Assembly (NCBI GenBank): GCA_025352125.1
Contig: JANXTZ010000011.1
Location: 1-64,000, forward strand
Direction of reading: 5' to 3'
DNA length: 64,000 nucleotides
Origin: Deinococcales bacterium
Lineage (GTDB): Bacteria > Deinococcota > Deinococci > Deinococcales > JAAFIG01
Of this stretch, positions 1 through 8,455 are shown piece after piece. Made by a program: the position numbers and the translations under genes. Below the pieces are notes generated by a model that was given only the letters and a program-made list of their open reading frames with translations, ran no database searches and was not told the DNA's origin. Positions within the stretch are counted from its first letter, which is position 1. Every line of letters begins with the position of its first letter.

Positions 1-140
1 GGCGGTACGGCATTTAGCTTTGAGTCTGCTGAAACGAGATAAATCGGTGAAAGGCGGTGTGGCAACGAAGCGGTTCAGAGCGGCTTTGGATGATGCTTAT
101 GTTTTGAGGTTGCTCAAATCATGACTTTGCGGTTGCCCTG
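1..140 (+). mobile_element. Right end of an ISAs1-like insertion sequence (truncated by window edge)
   Basis: The transposase C-terminus stops at 124. Sixteen bases later the element appears to end in ...TTGCCCTG, whose complement begins CAGGG, the usual ISAs1-family terminal inverted repeat. The left end lies outside the window, so the target duplication cannot be checked. Confidence 0.6.
2..124 (+). CDS. ISAs1-family transposase, C-terminal fragment (5' end outside window)
   Basis: Reading from base 2 gives about 40 codons ending at TGA 122-124. The peptide includes RHLALSLLKRDKS and KRFRAALDD followed by YVLRLL. This matches the C-terminal pattern of ISAs1-family DDE transposases, in which an RxxALNLL...K..KRxRAGWDxDYLLxLL motif closes the protein. 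The DDE catalytic core would lie upstream, outside the window, so activity cannot be judged. The stop codon sits about 16 bp from the presumed inverted repeat, the normal compact arrangement. Identification rests on about 40 residues. Confidence 0.6.
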   Translation, partial: AVRHLALSLLKRDKSVKGGVATKRFRAALDDAYVLRLLKS

Positions 141-217
141 CACTTGAAGCCTTGATGCTCGAGCAGGTTGAAGCAATTTAAGGTTGAAATATTTGGAGGT
201 TGAGGCGTGCCTCAGCC

Positions 218-832
218 CTACTTGGTGTTTTCTTCAATGTACTTGCGCAGACCCTCGAGCGTCTCTTTGAGGGCTTTTTCGTGGTTGCGTTTCACATACG
301 CCGTCAAGGGCTTAAATCGTGGCACGACAGTGCGGGTTAACGTGATTTCAGTCGCACCCTTAAAGGTTGCAAAGGCGAACGATTCCGCCATTCCGCCCAG
401 CACCCCCAAGCCGCCCCTGACCGCCTCGAGCGCAAAACCTTGAGGTTGGCGCAACATGGCGTAACGAAATTGGAACACGCCGCCCATGCGCATCGGCATC
501 ATGAACTCGAACATCGCGCCCTCAAAAGGTTTGGTTGGCACCGGAATGCCTTTGGCGGCGGCGATAAACTTTGAACGCAGGGCGTGTTTGTCCCACAGAC
601 TGCGTTTGCTCATATCGACAATCGCAAAATACGCCCGTTCTGGACGGGTACGTACCACGATCTTTTCGGTAAAGGTGATTGTTTCGGGCGCGGGACGCAC
701 CTTCTTTTTCTTTTTGCTCGGGTCTTCAACCAGGGGGGGCGCGGGTGGCGCGAGTTGTTCACGCAACTTCTTGGGAAGTTTACGGGTTTGCAATTGCTGA
801 AACGGTGGCTTGTTGCGGCTGGGTCTGGTCAT
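218..832 (-). CDS. SRPBCC/START-like ligand-binding domain protein
   Basis: 204 aa. Residues 1-50 are a basic, proline- and lysine-rich extension (KKKKK run). Residues from about 51 to the end resemble a polyketide cyclase/START-like fold: a strand ITFTEKIVV followed by RPERAYFAIVDMSKRSLWD, then alternating beta strands and a closing long helix (HEKALKETLEGLRKYI). Such domains form a hydrophobic pocket, and the ligand cannot be inferred. There is no signal peptide, so it is probably cytoplasmic. It stands on the strand opposite to the IS remnant. The fold is assigned from pattern only and no function is claimed. Confidence 0.6.
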   Translation of the reverse strand: MTRPSRNKPPFQQLQTRKLPKKLREQLAPPAPPLVEDPSKKKKKVRPAPETITFTEKIVVRTRPERAYFAIVDMSKRSLWDKHALRSKFIAAAKGIPVPTKPFEGAMFEFMMPMRMGGVFQFRYAMLRQPQGFALEAVRGGLGVLGGMAESFAFATFKGATEITLTRTVVPRFKPLTAYVKRNHEKALKETLEGLRKYIEENTK

Positions 833-887
833 GCTGAAAGAAGTTTACTCTGGAAAACCATTTTGGAATAGGTGGTCAACCCCAAGG

Positions 888-1292
888 TCAAGTTTGGTGC
901 TCCACCAATTCCATCAAAACCCCCTGCCCCCAACTCGGTTTTAAGAACACCACCCGCGTTCCAGCCCGTCCAGCTCGAGGAACATTGGAGACAAACTGTG
1001 CGCCAGTTTCTTCTAACCTGGCAATTTCAGCCTCGAGACTTTGCACCCCAAACGCGATATGGTGCATTCCCTGACCGCGTTTCGCCAGGAAAATCGCAAT
1101 TGGACTCTCGCTTGACGTCGGGCAAAGCAACTCGAGCAGGCTGTCTGCGGCTTGAAACGTCCTGACCGTGACCTGCTGGCTTTCAATGAATTCATCAAGT
1201 CCGACAACCGCAAATCCCAAGCTTTGGTAAGGCAAACTCGCAAGCTCGAGGTCTTTGACGGCGATGCCAATATGGTCAATCGGAAAATTCAT
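888..1292 (-). CDS. mce: Methylmalonyl-CoA epimerase (VOC superfamily)
   Basis: Interconverts (2R)- and (2S)-methylmalonyl-CoA in propionyl-CoA breakdown. The ATG at 1292 (MNFPIDHIGIAV) is preferred over the track start at 1316 because the domain begins immediately there, giving 134 aa, the normal family length. Metal ligands are visible: His in DHIGIAV (about residue 7), His in MHHIAFGV (about 77-78) and Glu in LMELVE (about 128). Two VOC beta-alpha-beta-beta-beta modules are evident. It reads on the minus strand with no obvious operon partner. No mutase genes are in the window. Confidence 0.85.
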   Translation of the reverse strand: MNFPIDHIGIAVKDLELASLPYQSLGFAVVGLDEFIESQQVTVRTFQAADSLLELLCPTSSESPIAIFLAKRGQGMHHIAFGVQSLEAEIARLEETGAQFVSNVPRAGRAGTRVVFLKPSWGQGVLMELVEHQT

Positions 1293-1355
1293 GGGTTCAG
1301 TATGCAACACATTCACGTGTCACAGTTCTAACGAACCTTTTCATCAATTCGCGCT

Positions 1356-1361
1356 TAAAAT
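1356..1361 (+). promoter_or_regulatory. Candidate -10 element of a leaderless promoter
   Basis: TAAAAT lies 6 bases before the ATG at 1368, with no Shine-Dalgarno sequence between. The -35 is weak or absent. Similar spacing is seen at vapB and kynB. Confidence 0.4.
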
Positions 1362-1367
1362 ATGGTC

Positions 1368-2066
1368 ATGAACAAGAACCTGCCCATTGTCATTCCTGCC
1401 CTGATTGCCATAATCGTCGGAATGGTGGTATCTGGGGTCTTTAAAACTTCAAAACCTGACGCAACCTCGAGCCTAACCGTGACACCTCGGGTGTTTGAAG
1501 GCAGCGCTTTGTTTCCACTTCAAGCCCAAACGGTGCGCCTTGCCGCCATCGCCGGTGGTGTGGTCGTTGCCGAAAGCGCTGTAACGAATAACAAATACAA
1601 ACTCGAGCTGCCCGCCAAAATCCCCGCTACCGTTGCCTTCACGTTGCTTGATAACATCAGTTTGTTGCACGGCGAGGGGCATCTCAAAGCGGCGGACGGG
1701 GTGAAAGCCAGCGATGTCAAACTGGTGTTTTACCAAGACCTCAACAAGAACGCGACTTACGACACTGGCGAACCTCAACTCGAGGGAACACTGTTTCAAG
1801 CTGGGGCGAACCTCGAGTTGCAAGGATTTTTTCAGTACAAACTGATTCTTTTGAACGGCGCTGCAAGTTTGCAAGAATCGCAAGACACCGCCACCGGTAC
1901 AAAGGGTTATTACAAGTACAACCTCGAGCTTGTGCCTGGATGGGCTTTGATTCAAAGCGAACTCACGGGCAGTTTTGAAGTGACCCAAGCCAAGGGTTCA
2001 AAATGGGATGTGGTCATGCCACTTTTGAAGGGTGGGAAAGGCAGCCCGCCAACGTTCACGCCATAA
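1368..2066 (+). CDS. Exported or membrane-anchored protein of unknown function
   Basis: About 232 aa from the second ATG (MNKNLPIV); the track start is two codons upstream. A single N-terminal hydrophobic segment of about 20 residues is followed by a soluble region predicted outside the membrane. One segment, DLNKNATYDTGE, resembles a calcium-binding D-x-N-x-N-x-x-x-D loop as in dockerin or carboxypeptidase-regulatory repeats. I do not recognise the family. A TAAAAT hexamer ends 6 bases before the ATG and no ribosome binding site is visible, suggesting a leaderless message. Confidence 0.6.
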   Translation: MNKNLPIVIPALIAIIVGMVVSGVFKTSKPDATSSLTVTPRVFEGSALFPLQAQTVRLAAIAGGVVVAESAVTNNKYKLELPAKIPATVAFTLLDNISLLHGEGHLKAADGVKASDVKLVFYQDLNKNATYDTGEPQLEGTLFQAGANLELQGFFQYKLILLNGAASLQESQDTATGTKGYYKYNLELVPGWALIQSELTGSFEVTQAKGSKWDVVMPLLKGGKGSPPTFTP

Positions 2067-2082
2067 GGAAAACCATCCTCGA

Positions 2083-2106
2083 GTTTCTAAAACCCGAAGG
2101 TGGTTA
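2083..2106 (-). terminator. Possible terminator of the original tRNA (now left of Island 1)
   Basis: On the minus strand a short AACC...GGTT stem-loop followed by TTTTAG lies directly beyond the tRNA 3' fragment. Before insertion it would have followed the tRNA. The stem is short, so this is tentative. Confidence 0.35.
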
Positions 2107-2153
2107 TTTGGTGGGTCCGTCGGGACTTGAACCCGAAACCAACGGTTTATGAG
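2107..2153 (-). repeat. attL of Island 1: 47-bp copy of the tRNA(CAU) 3' part
   Basis: 47 bases here are identical to 18342-18388. They cover the tRNA from the anticodon loop (CTCATAA) through the T arm and acceptor to the CCA. The rest of the tRNA is missing here, so this is a tRNA fragment left by integration. Identity stops sharply on both sides. Confidence 0.92.
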
Positions 2154-2250
2154 TCAAAGATTCTCAGACTTTACAGAGACTGATGAAGTCTAAAGGAGTC
2201 GTTGTACGCGCATTCTCGAGAATCGCACAGACTTTTATGGACTCTCAGGA

Positions 2251-2290
2251 ACTGGCGAAAACGGGTGCGGTTGCACACGCGTTGCACACG
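2251..2290 (+). repeat. Left arm-type repeats of Island 1
   Basis: GTTGCACACG occurs at 2270-2279 and 2281-2290, preceded by ACTGGCGAAAAC at 2251-2262. Close copies lie near the right end at 18253-18304 in the same orientation. Tyrosine integrases commonly bind such direct repeats flanking the core. The assignment is inferred from position and symmetry. Confidence 0.6.
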
Positions 2291-2345
2291 GTTTTCAACT
2301 CGAGCCATGATGCCAGAACATATTTTGCGCTCACCTCAAGTTGCT

Positions 2346-3365
2346 CTATGAAGTTGCCACTCGAGTTTTCTGTGAGCGTACTTTCAGGTGGTTGCGTTCT
2401 CGACTGTTTTGAACCCGACAGCTTTCGCTACACCATTTTGCTGGTTGCCCTCGACTTTTTCCGTGTGTAAACCATTCACCGCAACGTTGACAAGTTTTGA
2501 ATAACGATGTTCCAGTGATGGCTTCGTGAAATTGAAGCCACATGAAGGTTAAAAGGCTATCCGCATAGAGTATCCCTTGTTGTCGCTGCGTTGCTGCATC
2601 CCAGGTCAAACCAAGATGTACGTGATTAACTGTTTTCTCGTTTGTTGTACTGGTCTGACTGGTTTGGCTGGTTTGTGTCAATTGATGGTAGTGTTCCTGA
2701 AACAAATACACGTCAGCAGCTTTGACATAATCAAAACGCTCAAATCGAATAGCACGAAAATAGCTGCCAATAAAATGCGCCGTTTCATCTTCAACGGCAA
2801 TGTCTGCCATGTGGTGTGTGGGTGGCGGGTCTTGGACATGAAATTCTTCCAAGGGATGAGAATGAAACAACACCCATTCTCTTCCCTCAAGCGGACGACC
2901 CCGCAAATCTAGAGCAAAAGTATTGGCTTCCCACGATATATACCGCGTTAAAACATCAATATCGGGTGCGTCACGGTCTTTGATGGCTCGCCAAATCTCA
3001 ACGGCATACCGCATGACATGGATTTCTTTTTGCCAACGCTCGAGTGATTCTCCCGTCAGCAAGGGAATCCTGCTAGGTTCGCGGTATTCCAGAACCTCCT
3101 CACGTCCTAGCAGTCCGTATTGTTCGGCGAATTTGAGTATTGCATCTTGTGTTGGTGCAAGTTTTGCAAACCTTAAAAACAAAACATCTGGCGGTATAAG
3201 TTGGGGCTGTAGCGCGAGATCGGCTAGCTTTTCGTAGGCACTTTTCGTGTTGGACACTCTCTTTTTGATGATGTAATCGGATATCGGACCACCTTTGGTT
3301 TTCTGATGGGAGCGCCATTCAAGACTTTCAGGCTTTGTGTAAGTAAAGTGAACAACATTTTTCAT
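2346..3365 (-). CDS. Zinc-finger protein of unknown function (C-terminal CGNR-like finger)
   Basis: 339 aa, no signal peptide. The C-terminal 50 residues carry CQRCGEWF...KWCSESCRVQNSRER. This is a four-cysteine finger of the CGNR type, found in putative transcription factors, followed by a basic tail. The large N-terminal part (residues about 1-280) is not recognised. It includes a low-complexity TSQTSQTST stretch around residue 233 that interrupts an otherwise ordered region. First gene inside the left end of Island 1, transcribed toward attL. The insertion point and finger suggest nucleic-acid binding, but no specific role is supported. Confidence 0.6.
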   Translation of the reverse strand: MKNVVHFTYTKPESLEWRSHQKTKGGPISDYIIKKRVSNTKSAYEKLADLALQPQLIPPDVLFLRFAKLAPTQDAILKFAEQYGLLGREEVLEYREPSRIPLLTGESLERWQKEIHVMRYAVEIWRAIKDRDAPDIDVLTRYISWEANTFALDLRGRPLEGREWVLFHSHPLEEFHVQDPPPTHHMADIAVEDETAHFIGSYFRAIRFERFDYVKAADVYLFQEHYHQLTQTSQTSQTSTTNEKTVNHVHLGLTWDAATQRQQGILYADSLLTFMWLQFHEAITGTSLFKTCQRCGEWFTHGKSRGQPAKWCSESCRVQNSRERNHLKVRSQKTRVATS

Positions 3366-3477
3366 GTAACGATAAATTACGGTTTAATTGCTTCTGTTTC
3401 AAGCAGGGGTACGACTATTGTGACCGTGTTGAGTCGGACGCAGACTGATTCGAGCGACGATCACAAAGGAGAACCCT

Positions 3478-3651
3478 ATGGACAGGCTGACAGTTGATAC
3501 CAAGGAGATCATGCTCTTGACGCAATGGGGACGCGATTATGTCCGTCTTCTTGTCAGGAATGGAACGCTCCCAAATGTAGGCACGCAGAAACGAATTCTT
3601 GTACCACGAAAAGCACTTCAGGAATTTCTCGAACGACCACGAAGCCAGTAA
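3478..3651 (+). CDS. Small excisionase-like HTH protein (Xis candidate), missed by the ORF track
   Basis: 57 aa, ATG at 3478 with AAAGGAG about 6 bases upstream. The sequence follows the excisionase/MerR-like HTH_17 pattern: an N-terminal TVDTKEIMLLTQWGRDYV helix-turn-helix, a short wing containing RNGTLPNVG and QKRILVPRKALQEFL. This matches the family pattern of a recognition helix, (R)xGxLPxxxxG, and Ip..aLeeFl. It lies in Island 1 with an integrase at the other end, so it may direct excision. It could also be a generic small regulator. Confidence 0.7.
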   Translation: MDRLTVDTKEIMLLTQWGRDYVRLLVRNGTLPNVGTQKRILVPRKALQEFLERPRSQ

Positions 3652-3752
3652 GCGCTACGGTCTAGCCATTTCAATCAAATCGAAAGTCGGAACACACGGT
3701 TACAAGGAGCGTGTTCCGACTGCGCTCCCTTATTGCTTGATGAAAGTGTTGC

Positions 3753-4688
3753 GTGTCTCGAGTCAAGTCACTGTGTACAACTTGTGGGACGCTCTTGATG
3801 CGCCTCGAGCATGTCAACGCAACGTATTGCGCAAATTGTCAAGCGACTTTACGAGATGGCTTGGTTGTGCCGCTCGAGAAGGTCTCGAAGGTACTTGCAG
3901 CCCTAAAATACAACACACACATAGATGCCAAACCAACACGTGTGAAACCGCTTGAACAAAAACAATGTGCGTGTCACGGTGAAGACTGTCAGGGGGCGTT
4001 GCAAGTTGCGCATCTCTTTTCGGTTGCGAGCCACGCGCATCACCCTTTTGTGCATCACGCGCACAACCGTGTGTCATTGTGTCGCAAACACCATCGGCGG
4101 ATACATCGTTTGGTCGATGGTTATGATTTTGTCACTCAGGCAAGACGCGAGAAAACATCACCCGGCAATGTCAGTGTGTTGTCGCTGGCATTCTTAAATT
4201 GGGTCATGACGCATATCGAACCTCGTAAACGGCTAGTCGCTTTGCGGGTTGGCATGATGCTCGAGGGTCGCACCTGTCAAAGACTGTGGATACCCAACGC
4301 TGTGCTCGAGGTGAGCCTGTACTGTCGTTGGCTTCGAGGCTGTGGTCTCGAGCGTATACAGGACTTCAAGGGCATTGTGTTTCAGTACAATGAATTGGGT
4401 TATGAACGTCCTGGGAAAAACGGTGAACCAGGCTCGAGTAGAACGTACAGCATTTATCCTGAAGTCATGCAGGCGTTAAGAAAAGGCGCGTTCCTCGAGC
4501 CAACTGAAACAGACCTTCGCGCATTGCTGGCATGGTCGCTCGAGTGCAGGGGTAAGTCACGCAAAGAGATCGCGGAACTGATTAGAACAAGCAACAACAC
4601 AAAACCCAATCGAACAACCATCAGCAAATGGGTTTCTCGAGCAAAGCACTTGATTCAACACGCTCGAGATGCTTCTGAAGTGGTGTAA
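3753..4688 (+). CDS. HNH endonuclease-like protein with zinc ribbon and C-terminal HTH
   Basis: 311 aa from a GTG start. Residues about 8-30 hold a CxxC...CxxC zinc ribbon. Residues about 70-125 read CACHGEDC then LQVAHLF, then NRVSLCRKHHRRIH. This gives the H, N and H positions of an HNH/betabetaalpha-metal nuclease with structural cysteines. The C-terminus (SRKEIAELIRT and TTISKWVSRA) looks like a helix-turn-helix. HNH proteins with DNA-binding tails occur in mobile elements as nicking or homing enzymes, but the target is unknown here. It sits alone between the Xis-like gene and a 735-bp gene-free stretch. A GTG start without a clear ribosome binding site leaves the N-terminus uncertain. 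Confidence 0.6.
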   Translation: MSRVKSLCTTCGTLLMRLEHVNATYCANCQATLRDGLVVPLEKVSKVLAALKYNTHIDAKPTRVKPLEQKQCACHGEDCQGALQVAHLFSVASHAHHPFVHHAHNRVSLCRKHHRRIHRLVDGYDFVTQARREKTSPGNVSVLSLAFLNWVMTHIEPRKRLVALRVGMMLEGRTCQRLWIPNAVLEVSLYCRWLRGCGLERIQDFKGIVFQYNELGYERPGKNGEPGSSRTYSIYPEVMQALRKGAFLEPTETDLRALLAWSLECRGKSRKEIAELIRTSNNTKPNRTTISKWVSRAKHLIQHARDASEVV

Positions 4689-5423
4689 CTCGAGAAGAAT
4701 GACCATCAAGTGTTATGACTTGCCGCCACCCTTGGTATGAGGTGAGGGTTGGATCAAGATGATTTGTTATTGTTGGGACGAGGATTTTGAGCAAGTCAGT
4801 TGAGCTTATCTGTGTTTAGGATATAAGCAGAGTCGTGATCCACGATCTACGATAAACCATCAATTCATTGTCACAGAAGCGAAAAAAACTTAACTCGAGA
4901 GTCATTGCCAAGAGCGAAGCTGGCTGAACCAGTTCTTTTTGAAATGAGCCACCCCTCAACCGTCTTCAACCAACATCTGCTTAAGCTCGAGCCATATTTG
5001 GGTTATGAAAAGGTGGTTCAAATTGGAATTCAACCGTCAAAAATCTCCAAATTCTGAAACCTATGAGCCATCCGCTGTCGAGGAAATTAACCATGAGCCA
5101 AAACAACCAAGATTTGTTCAATAGCCTTTGCTTTGCGTAAGCCGTTTTCAGTTGGGTGCCTCCGATGATAACTTCTTTTTGCCCTGGGGGTTCCATAGGG
5201 GTTATCGTTCGGTTGTCCTGGCTTCCATGGGGGGGTCAAGGTTTGTTATTAAAGGGCTTGAATGGGCTTGAATGGGCTTGAATTGGGCTGAAAGGGGTGT
5301 TGAAGTGGGCTTCACGAGAGTGGGCAAACCTCATCAAGCCTCAGAGTGCGTACTGCTCGAGGTTTCAAACCCTTTCTTGGCGTACACAGATTGCCTTTTA
5401 TGAGTTAATCTGGATTCAATCAA
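4689..5423. other. 735-bp stretch without a convincing gene
   Basis: No ORF here has family-like sequence. The 71-aa minus-strand ORF at 4981-5196 has no ribosome binding site and an unremarkable composition. The stretch holds a 10-bp tandem repeat (5252-5290) and probably the promoter of the downstream hsd operon. It may contain decayed coding DNA, but I cannot identify any. Confidence 0.5.
5252..5290 (+). repeat. Short tandem repeat GGGCTTGAAT, about 3.5 copies
   Basis: Three consecutive GGGCTTGAAT units are followed by a degenerate GGGCTGAAAG, upstream of hsdM. Copy number may vary by slippage. Confidence 0.8.
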
Positions 5424-7529
5424 ATGAACACTCAAACCCACACCGAAATCGCTGGATTTATTTGGAGCATCTGCAACCTGCTGCGCGGACCGTACAAACG
5501 CAACGAGTACCGCAAAGTCATCTTGCCCCTAACGGTACTGCGCCGCTTCGATTGCCTGCTGACCCCCACAAAAGCCGCCACGCTCGAGGCACACGCCGCC
5601 ATCAAGGGTAAACCCGAAACGGTGCTTCGCAGCGTCCTCGAGAAAACCACGGGCTACCCGTTTTACAACCTTTCCAAGCTCGAGTTTGCGAATGTCCAAA
5701 AAGACCACAACACGCTGCTTGACGACCCGAACCAACTTGCGCCGAACCTGAACGCTTACATTAACGCGTTCTCGCCAAACGTGCGGAACATCATGGAAAA
5801 ATTTGCGTTCGATCAGCATGTCAGCCGCATGGCAGAGAAAAACTTGTTGTACGAGGTCATCAAAGCGTTTTCCAAGATTGACCTTTCACCCGCTCGAGTG
5901 GACAACACCCAAATGGGTTACGTCTTCGAGGAACTGATTCGGATTGGCGCAGAGCAAAGCAACGAAGAGGCGGGAGAGCACTTCACACCCCGCGAAGTCA
6001 TCAAACTGATGGTCAACTTGCTGCTGTCCCCCGAGCAAGACCTTGGGCGTAGTCACGTGGTCAAAACCATTTACGACCCCGCTTGCGGTACGGGCGGGAT
6101 GCTCAGTGTCGCGGAACAATACATCAAACTACTCAACCGAGATGCCGACCCGCATTTGTTTGGGCAGGACTGGAACGACGAAGCCTGGGCGGTCTGCAAG
6201 TCCGACATGCTGATTAAAGGCGAAGACGCGGACAACATCAAACTTGGGGACAGCTTTCTCGAGGATGGCTTTCAGTACAACCCAGACGGTACAAAAATCA
6301 CCTTCGATTACATGCTTGCCAACCCGCCGTTTGGCGTGGAATGGAAACAACAACAACGCGAACTCGAGAAAGAGCAATTGTTGGGATACGCAGGACGGTT
6401 CGGGGCAGGATTGCCAAGGATCAACGACGGGTCGTTGCTGTTCTTGCAACACATGATTTCCAAAATGCGTTCGCCAGACCGTGGCGGCAGTCGGATTGGG
6501 ATTGTCTTCAACGGCTCGCCCTTGTTCACGGGCGATGCTGGAAGCGGCGAGAGCGAGATTCGCAAATGGATTATCGAAAATGATTGGCTGGAAGCAGTCG
6601 TGGCGCTGCCCGACCAACTGTTTTACAACACGGGCATCAGCACCTACATTTGGGTTTTAAGCAACCGCAAACCCGAGTCCCGCAAGGGCAAAGTGCAACT
6701 GATTGACGCTCGAGGGTTTTACATCAAAATGAAAAAAAGTCTGGGCAACAAACGCCATAAGATCGGTGATGTTGCCGAGGGCGAACCCGACCAGATTGGC
6801 GACATTGCCGCGATTTACGGCGCGTTTTTGGACGGTGAATCTCGAGTGATAAACGACAAGGTGCAGGTGGTCAGCAAGATTTTTAGAAACGAAGATTTTG
6901 GGTATTTCAAGATCACCGTCGAACGCCCGTTGCGGCTCAACTTTAGCGCGAGTCTCGAGCGGTTAAACCGCATTGTGGACGAAACAGCGTTTAGAAACCT
7001 GGCAACCAGTCAGAAGAAACAAGACCAAGCAAGATTGCTGGACGTGGAAGCAGGCAAAACTCGACAAGAAGAACTTTACGCTCTGCTGACCGAGTTTCAT
7101 GCCGGTCATGGCGATAAGGTTTTTACCAACCGCGAAGTGTTTTTGGCACAATTAAAGATCGTGCAGAAAAGCACAGGCATCAATTTGAGCGCCCCAGAGT
7201 TAAAAGCTGTCATGAACGCCCTGAGCGAACGTGACCCGAGCGCCGACATTTGCAAAGACAAGAACGGCAATGAAGAATCCGACACCGATTTACGCGACAC
7301 CGAAAGCGTGCCACTCACCGAGCACATAGGAACGTATTTTGCCAACCAAGTTTTGCCGCACGTGCCAGATGCCTGGATTGACCACACCAAAACCAAAATC
7401 GGTTTTGAGATTCCGTTAAACCGTCACTTTTACCGTTACGAACCACCTCGAGACCTTGCCGAGATTGAAGCCGACATCAAGAACCTCGAGCGTGAGATTG
7501 TGGCGTTGTTGGGTGTGGTGACCGCATGA
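5424..7529 (+). CDS. hsdM: Type I restriction-modification system, N6-adenine methyltransferase subunit
   Basis: 701 aa. With HsdS it forms the modification enzyme that methylates adenine in the target, and with HsdR the full restriction complex. The N-terminal HsdM_N helical domain (residues 1-150) contains KRNEYRKVILPLTVLRR. The SAM-binding motif I DPACGTGG is at about residue 218, and the catalytic motif IV NPPFGVEW is at about 300. GEHFTPREVI precedes motif I as in the family. The C-terminal part is helical, as expected for contact with HsdS. It overlaps the next gene by ATGA. First gene of the Island 1 restriction cluster. Confidence 0.95.
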   Translation: MNTQTHTEIAGFIWSICNLLRGPYKRNEYRKVILPLTVLRRFDCLLTPTKAATLEAHAAIKGKPETVLRSVLEKTTGYPFYNLSKLEFANVQKDHNTLLDDPNQLAPNLNAYINAFSPNVRNIMEKFAFDQHVSRMAEKNLLYEVIKAFSKIDLSPARVDNTQMGYVFEELIRIGAEQSNEEAGEHFTPREVIKLMVNLLLSPEQDLGRSHVVKTIYDPACGTGGMLSVAEQYIKLLNRDADPHLFGQDWNDEAWAVCKSDMLIKGEDADNIKLGDSFLEDGFQYNPDGTKITFDYMLANPPFGVEWKQQQRELEKEQLLGYAGRFGAGLPRINDGSLLFLQHMISKMRSPDRGGSRIGIVFNGSPLFTGDAGSGESEIRKWIIENDWLEAVVALPDQLFYNTGISTYIWVLSNRKPESRKGKVQLIDARGFYIKMKKSLGNKRHKIGDVAEGEPDQIGDIAAIYGAFLDGESRVINDKVQVVSKIFRNEDFGYFKITVERPLRLNFSASLERLNRIVDETAFRNLATSQKKQDQARLLDVEAGKTRQEELYALLTEFHAGHGDKVFTNREVFLAQLKIVQKSTGINLSAPELKAVMNALSERDPSADICKDKNGNEESDTDLRDTESVPLTEHIGTYFANQVLPHVPDAWIDHTKTKIGFEIPLNRHFYRYEPPRDLAEIEADIKNLEREIVALLGVVTA

Positions 7530-8455
7530 GCGACATCAAATTGTTTCGTTTGACCCAAGGGAAAGCGAACGAGATTCATGGCATCACGTCCGACCTCGAG
7601 AAACCCTTGCAAACACTGATCGAATCGAACCTCGAGCCACTCTTGGGCGTGCGTTTTCTGGCAACCGAGTACAGCACTGGTAAAACCCACGCTGGACGAA
7701 TAGATACGCTTGGACTGGACGAAAACAACTGCCCTGTGATTATTGAGTACAAACGCTCGAGCGGCGAGAACGTCATCAACCAAGGTTTGTTTTACTTGGA
7801 TTGGTTGATGGATCACCAAGCAGAGTTTAAGTTACTGGTGCTCGAAAAATTTGGCAAACCGAGTGCCGACGCCATTGATTGGAACGCCCCGCGTCTGGTG
7901 TGCATTGCCGCAGATTTTACGAAGTACGATGGTCACGCAGTGCAACAAATAAACCGCAATATCGAATTGCTACGGTATCGCAAGTTCGATTCGGATTTGT
8001 TGTTGTTCGAGTTGGTGAATGCCGTAACCGCGCAAGTGAGCGCAAAAGATAACCCTGGCAAGCAAAAATCACCTGTTGTCAACACTTACAAAGATAAGAC
8101 GGTGACTGAATCGCTCGAGGAAATGACATCACCCATTCGTGAACTGTTTGAGTCACTTGAAGGGTACATTCTTTCTTTGGGTGACGACTTGCAGCGCAAA
8201 GACTTGGCATTGTACATCGCGTACAAACGCATCAAGAACGTTGTGACCGTACAGATCAAGAAAAGCAGTTTGCTAATCCATTTGCGTTTGAACCCCGAGA
8301 ATTTTGAAATGATTGAAGGTTTTACCCGTGACGTGCGGAAAATAGGACATTGGGGAACGGGCGATCTCGAGGTAAACCTAAGCAATTTAAGTGATCTCGA
8401 GCGGGCAAAGCCCTTGATTTTGCAAGCGTATGAGGGTGGTTTTGGTGCGGCTTAA
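7526..8455 (+). CDS. PD-(D/E)XK nuclease-like protein with DUF5655-like C-terminus, embedded in the hsd operon
   Basis: 309 aa. Residues about 55-80 read GRIDTLGLDEN, then VIIEYKR. This is the D...ExK signature of PD-(D/E)XK nucleases such as the NucS/RecB type. The C-terminal third (from about residue 200: SPIRELFESLEGYILSLG then IAYKRIKNVVTVQIKK) resembles DUF5655. It overlaps hsdM by 4 bases and hsdS by 26, so it is probably translationally coupled to both. The position suggests an accessory nuclease or regulator of the type I enzyme. That role is inference; the family seen in hsd loci is largely uncharacterised. Confidence 0.75.
   Translation: MSDIKLFRLTQGKANEIHGITSDLEKPLQTLIESNLEPLLGVRFLATEYSTGKTHAGRIDTLGLDENNCPVIIEYKRSSGENVINQGLFYLDWLMDHQAEFKLLVLEKFGKPSADAIDWNAPRLVCIAADFTKYDGHAVQQINRNIELLRYRKFDSDLLLFELVNAVTAQVSAKDNPGKQKSPVVNTYKDKTVTESLEEMTSPIRELFESLEGYILSLGDDLQRKDLALYIAYKRIKNVVTVQIKKSSLLIHLRLNPENFEMIEGFTRDVRKIGHWGTGDLEVNLSNLSDLERAKPLILQAYEGGFGAA

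Noticed and set aside
2183-2470. 95-aa plus-strand ORF at the left end of Island 1
   Set aside because: It spans the arm-type repeats, overlaps the zinc-finger gene and has no family-like sequence or ribosome binding site.
5252-5290. CRISPR-like array
   Set aside because: The 10-bp units are contiguous without spacers, so it is a simple tandem repeat.
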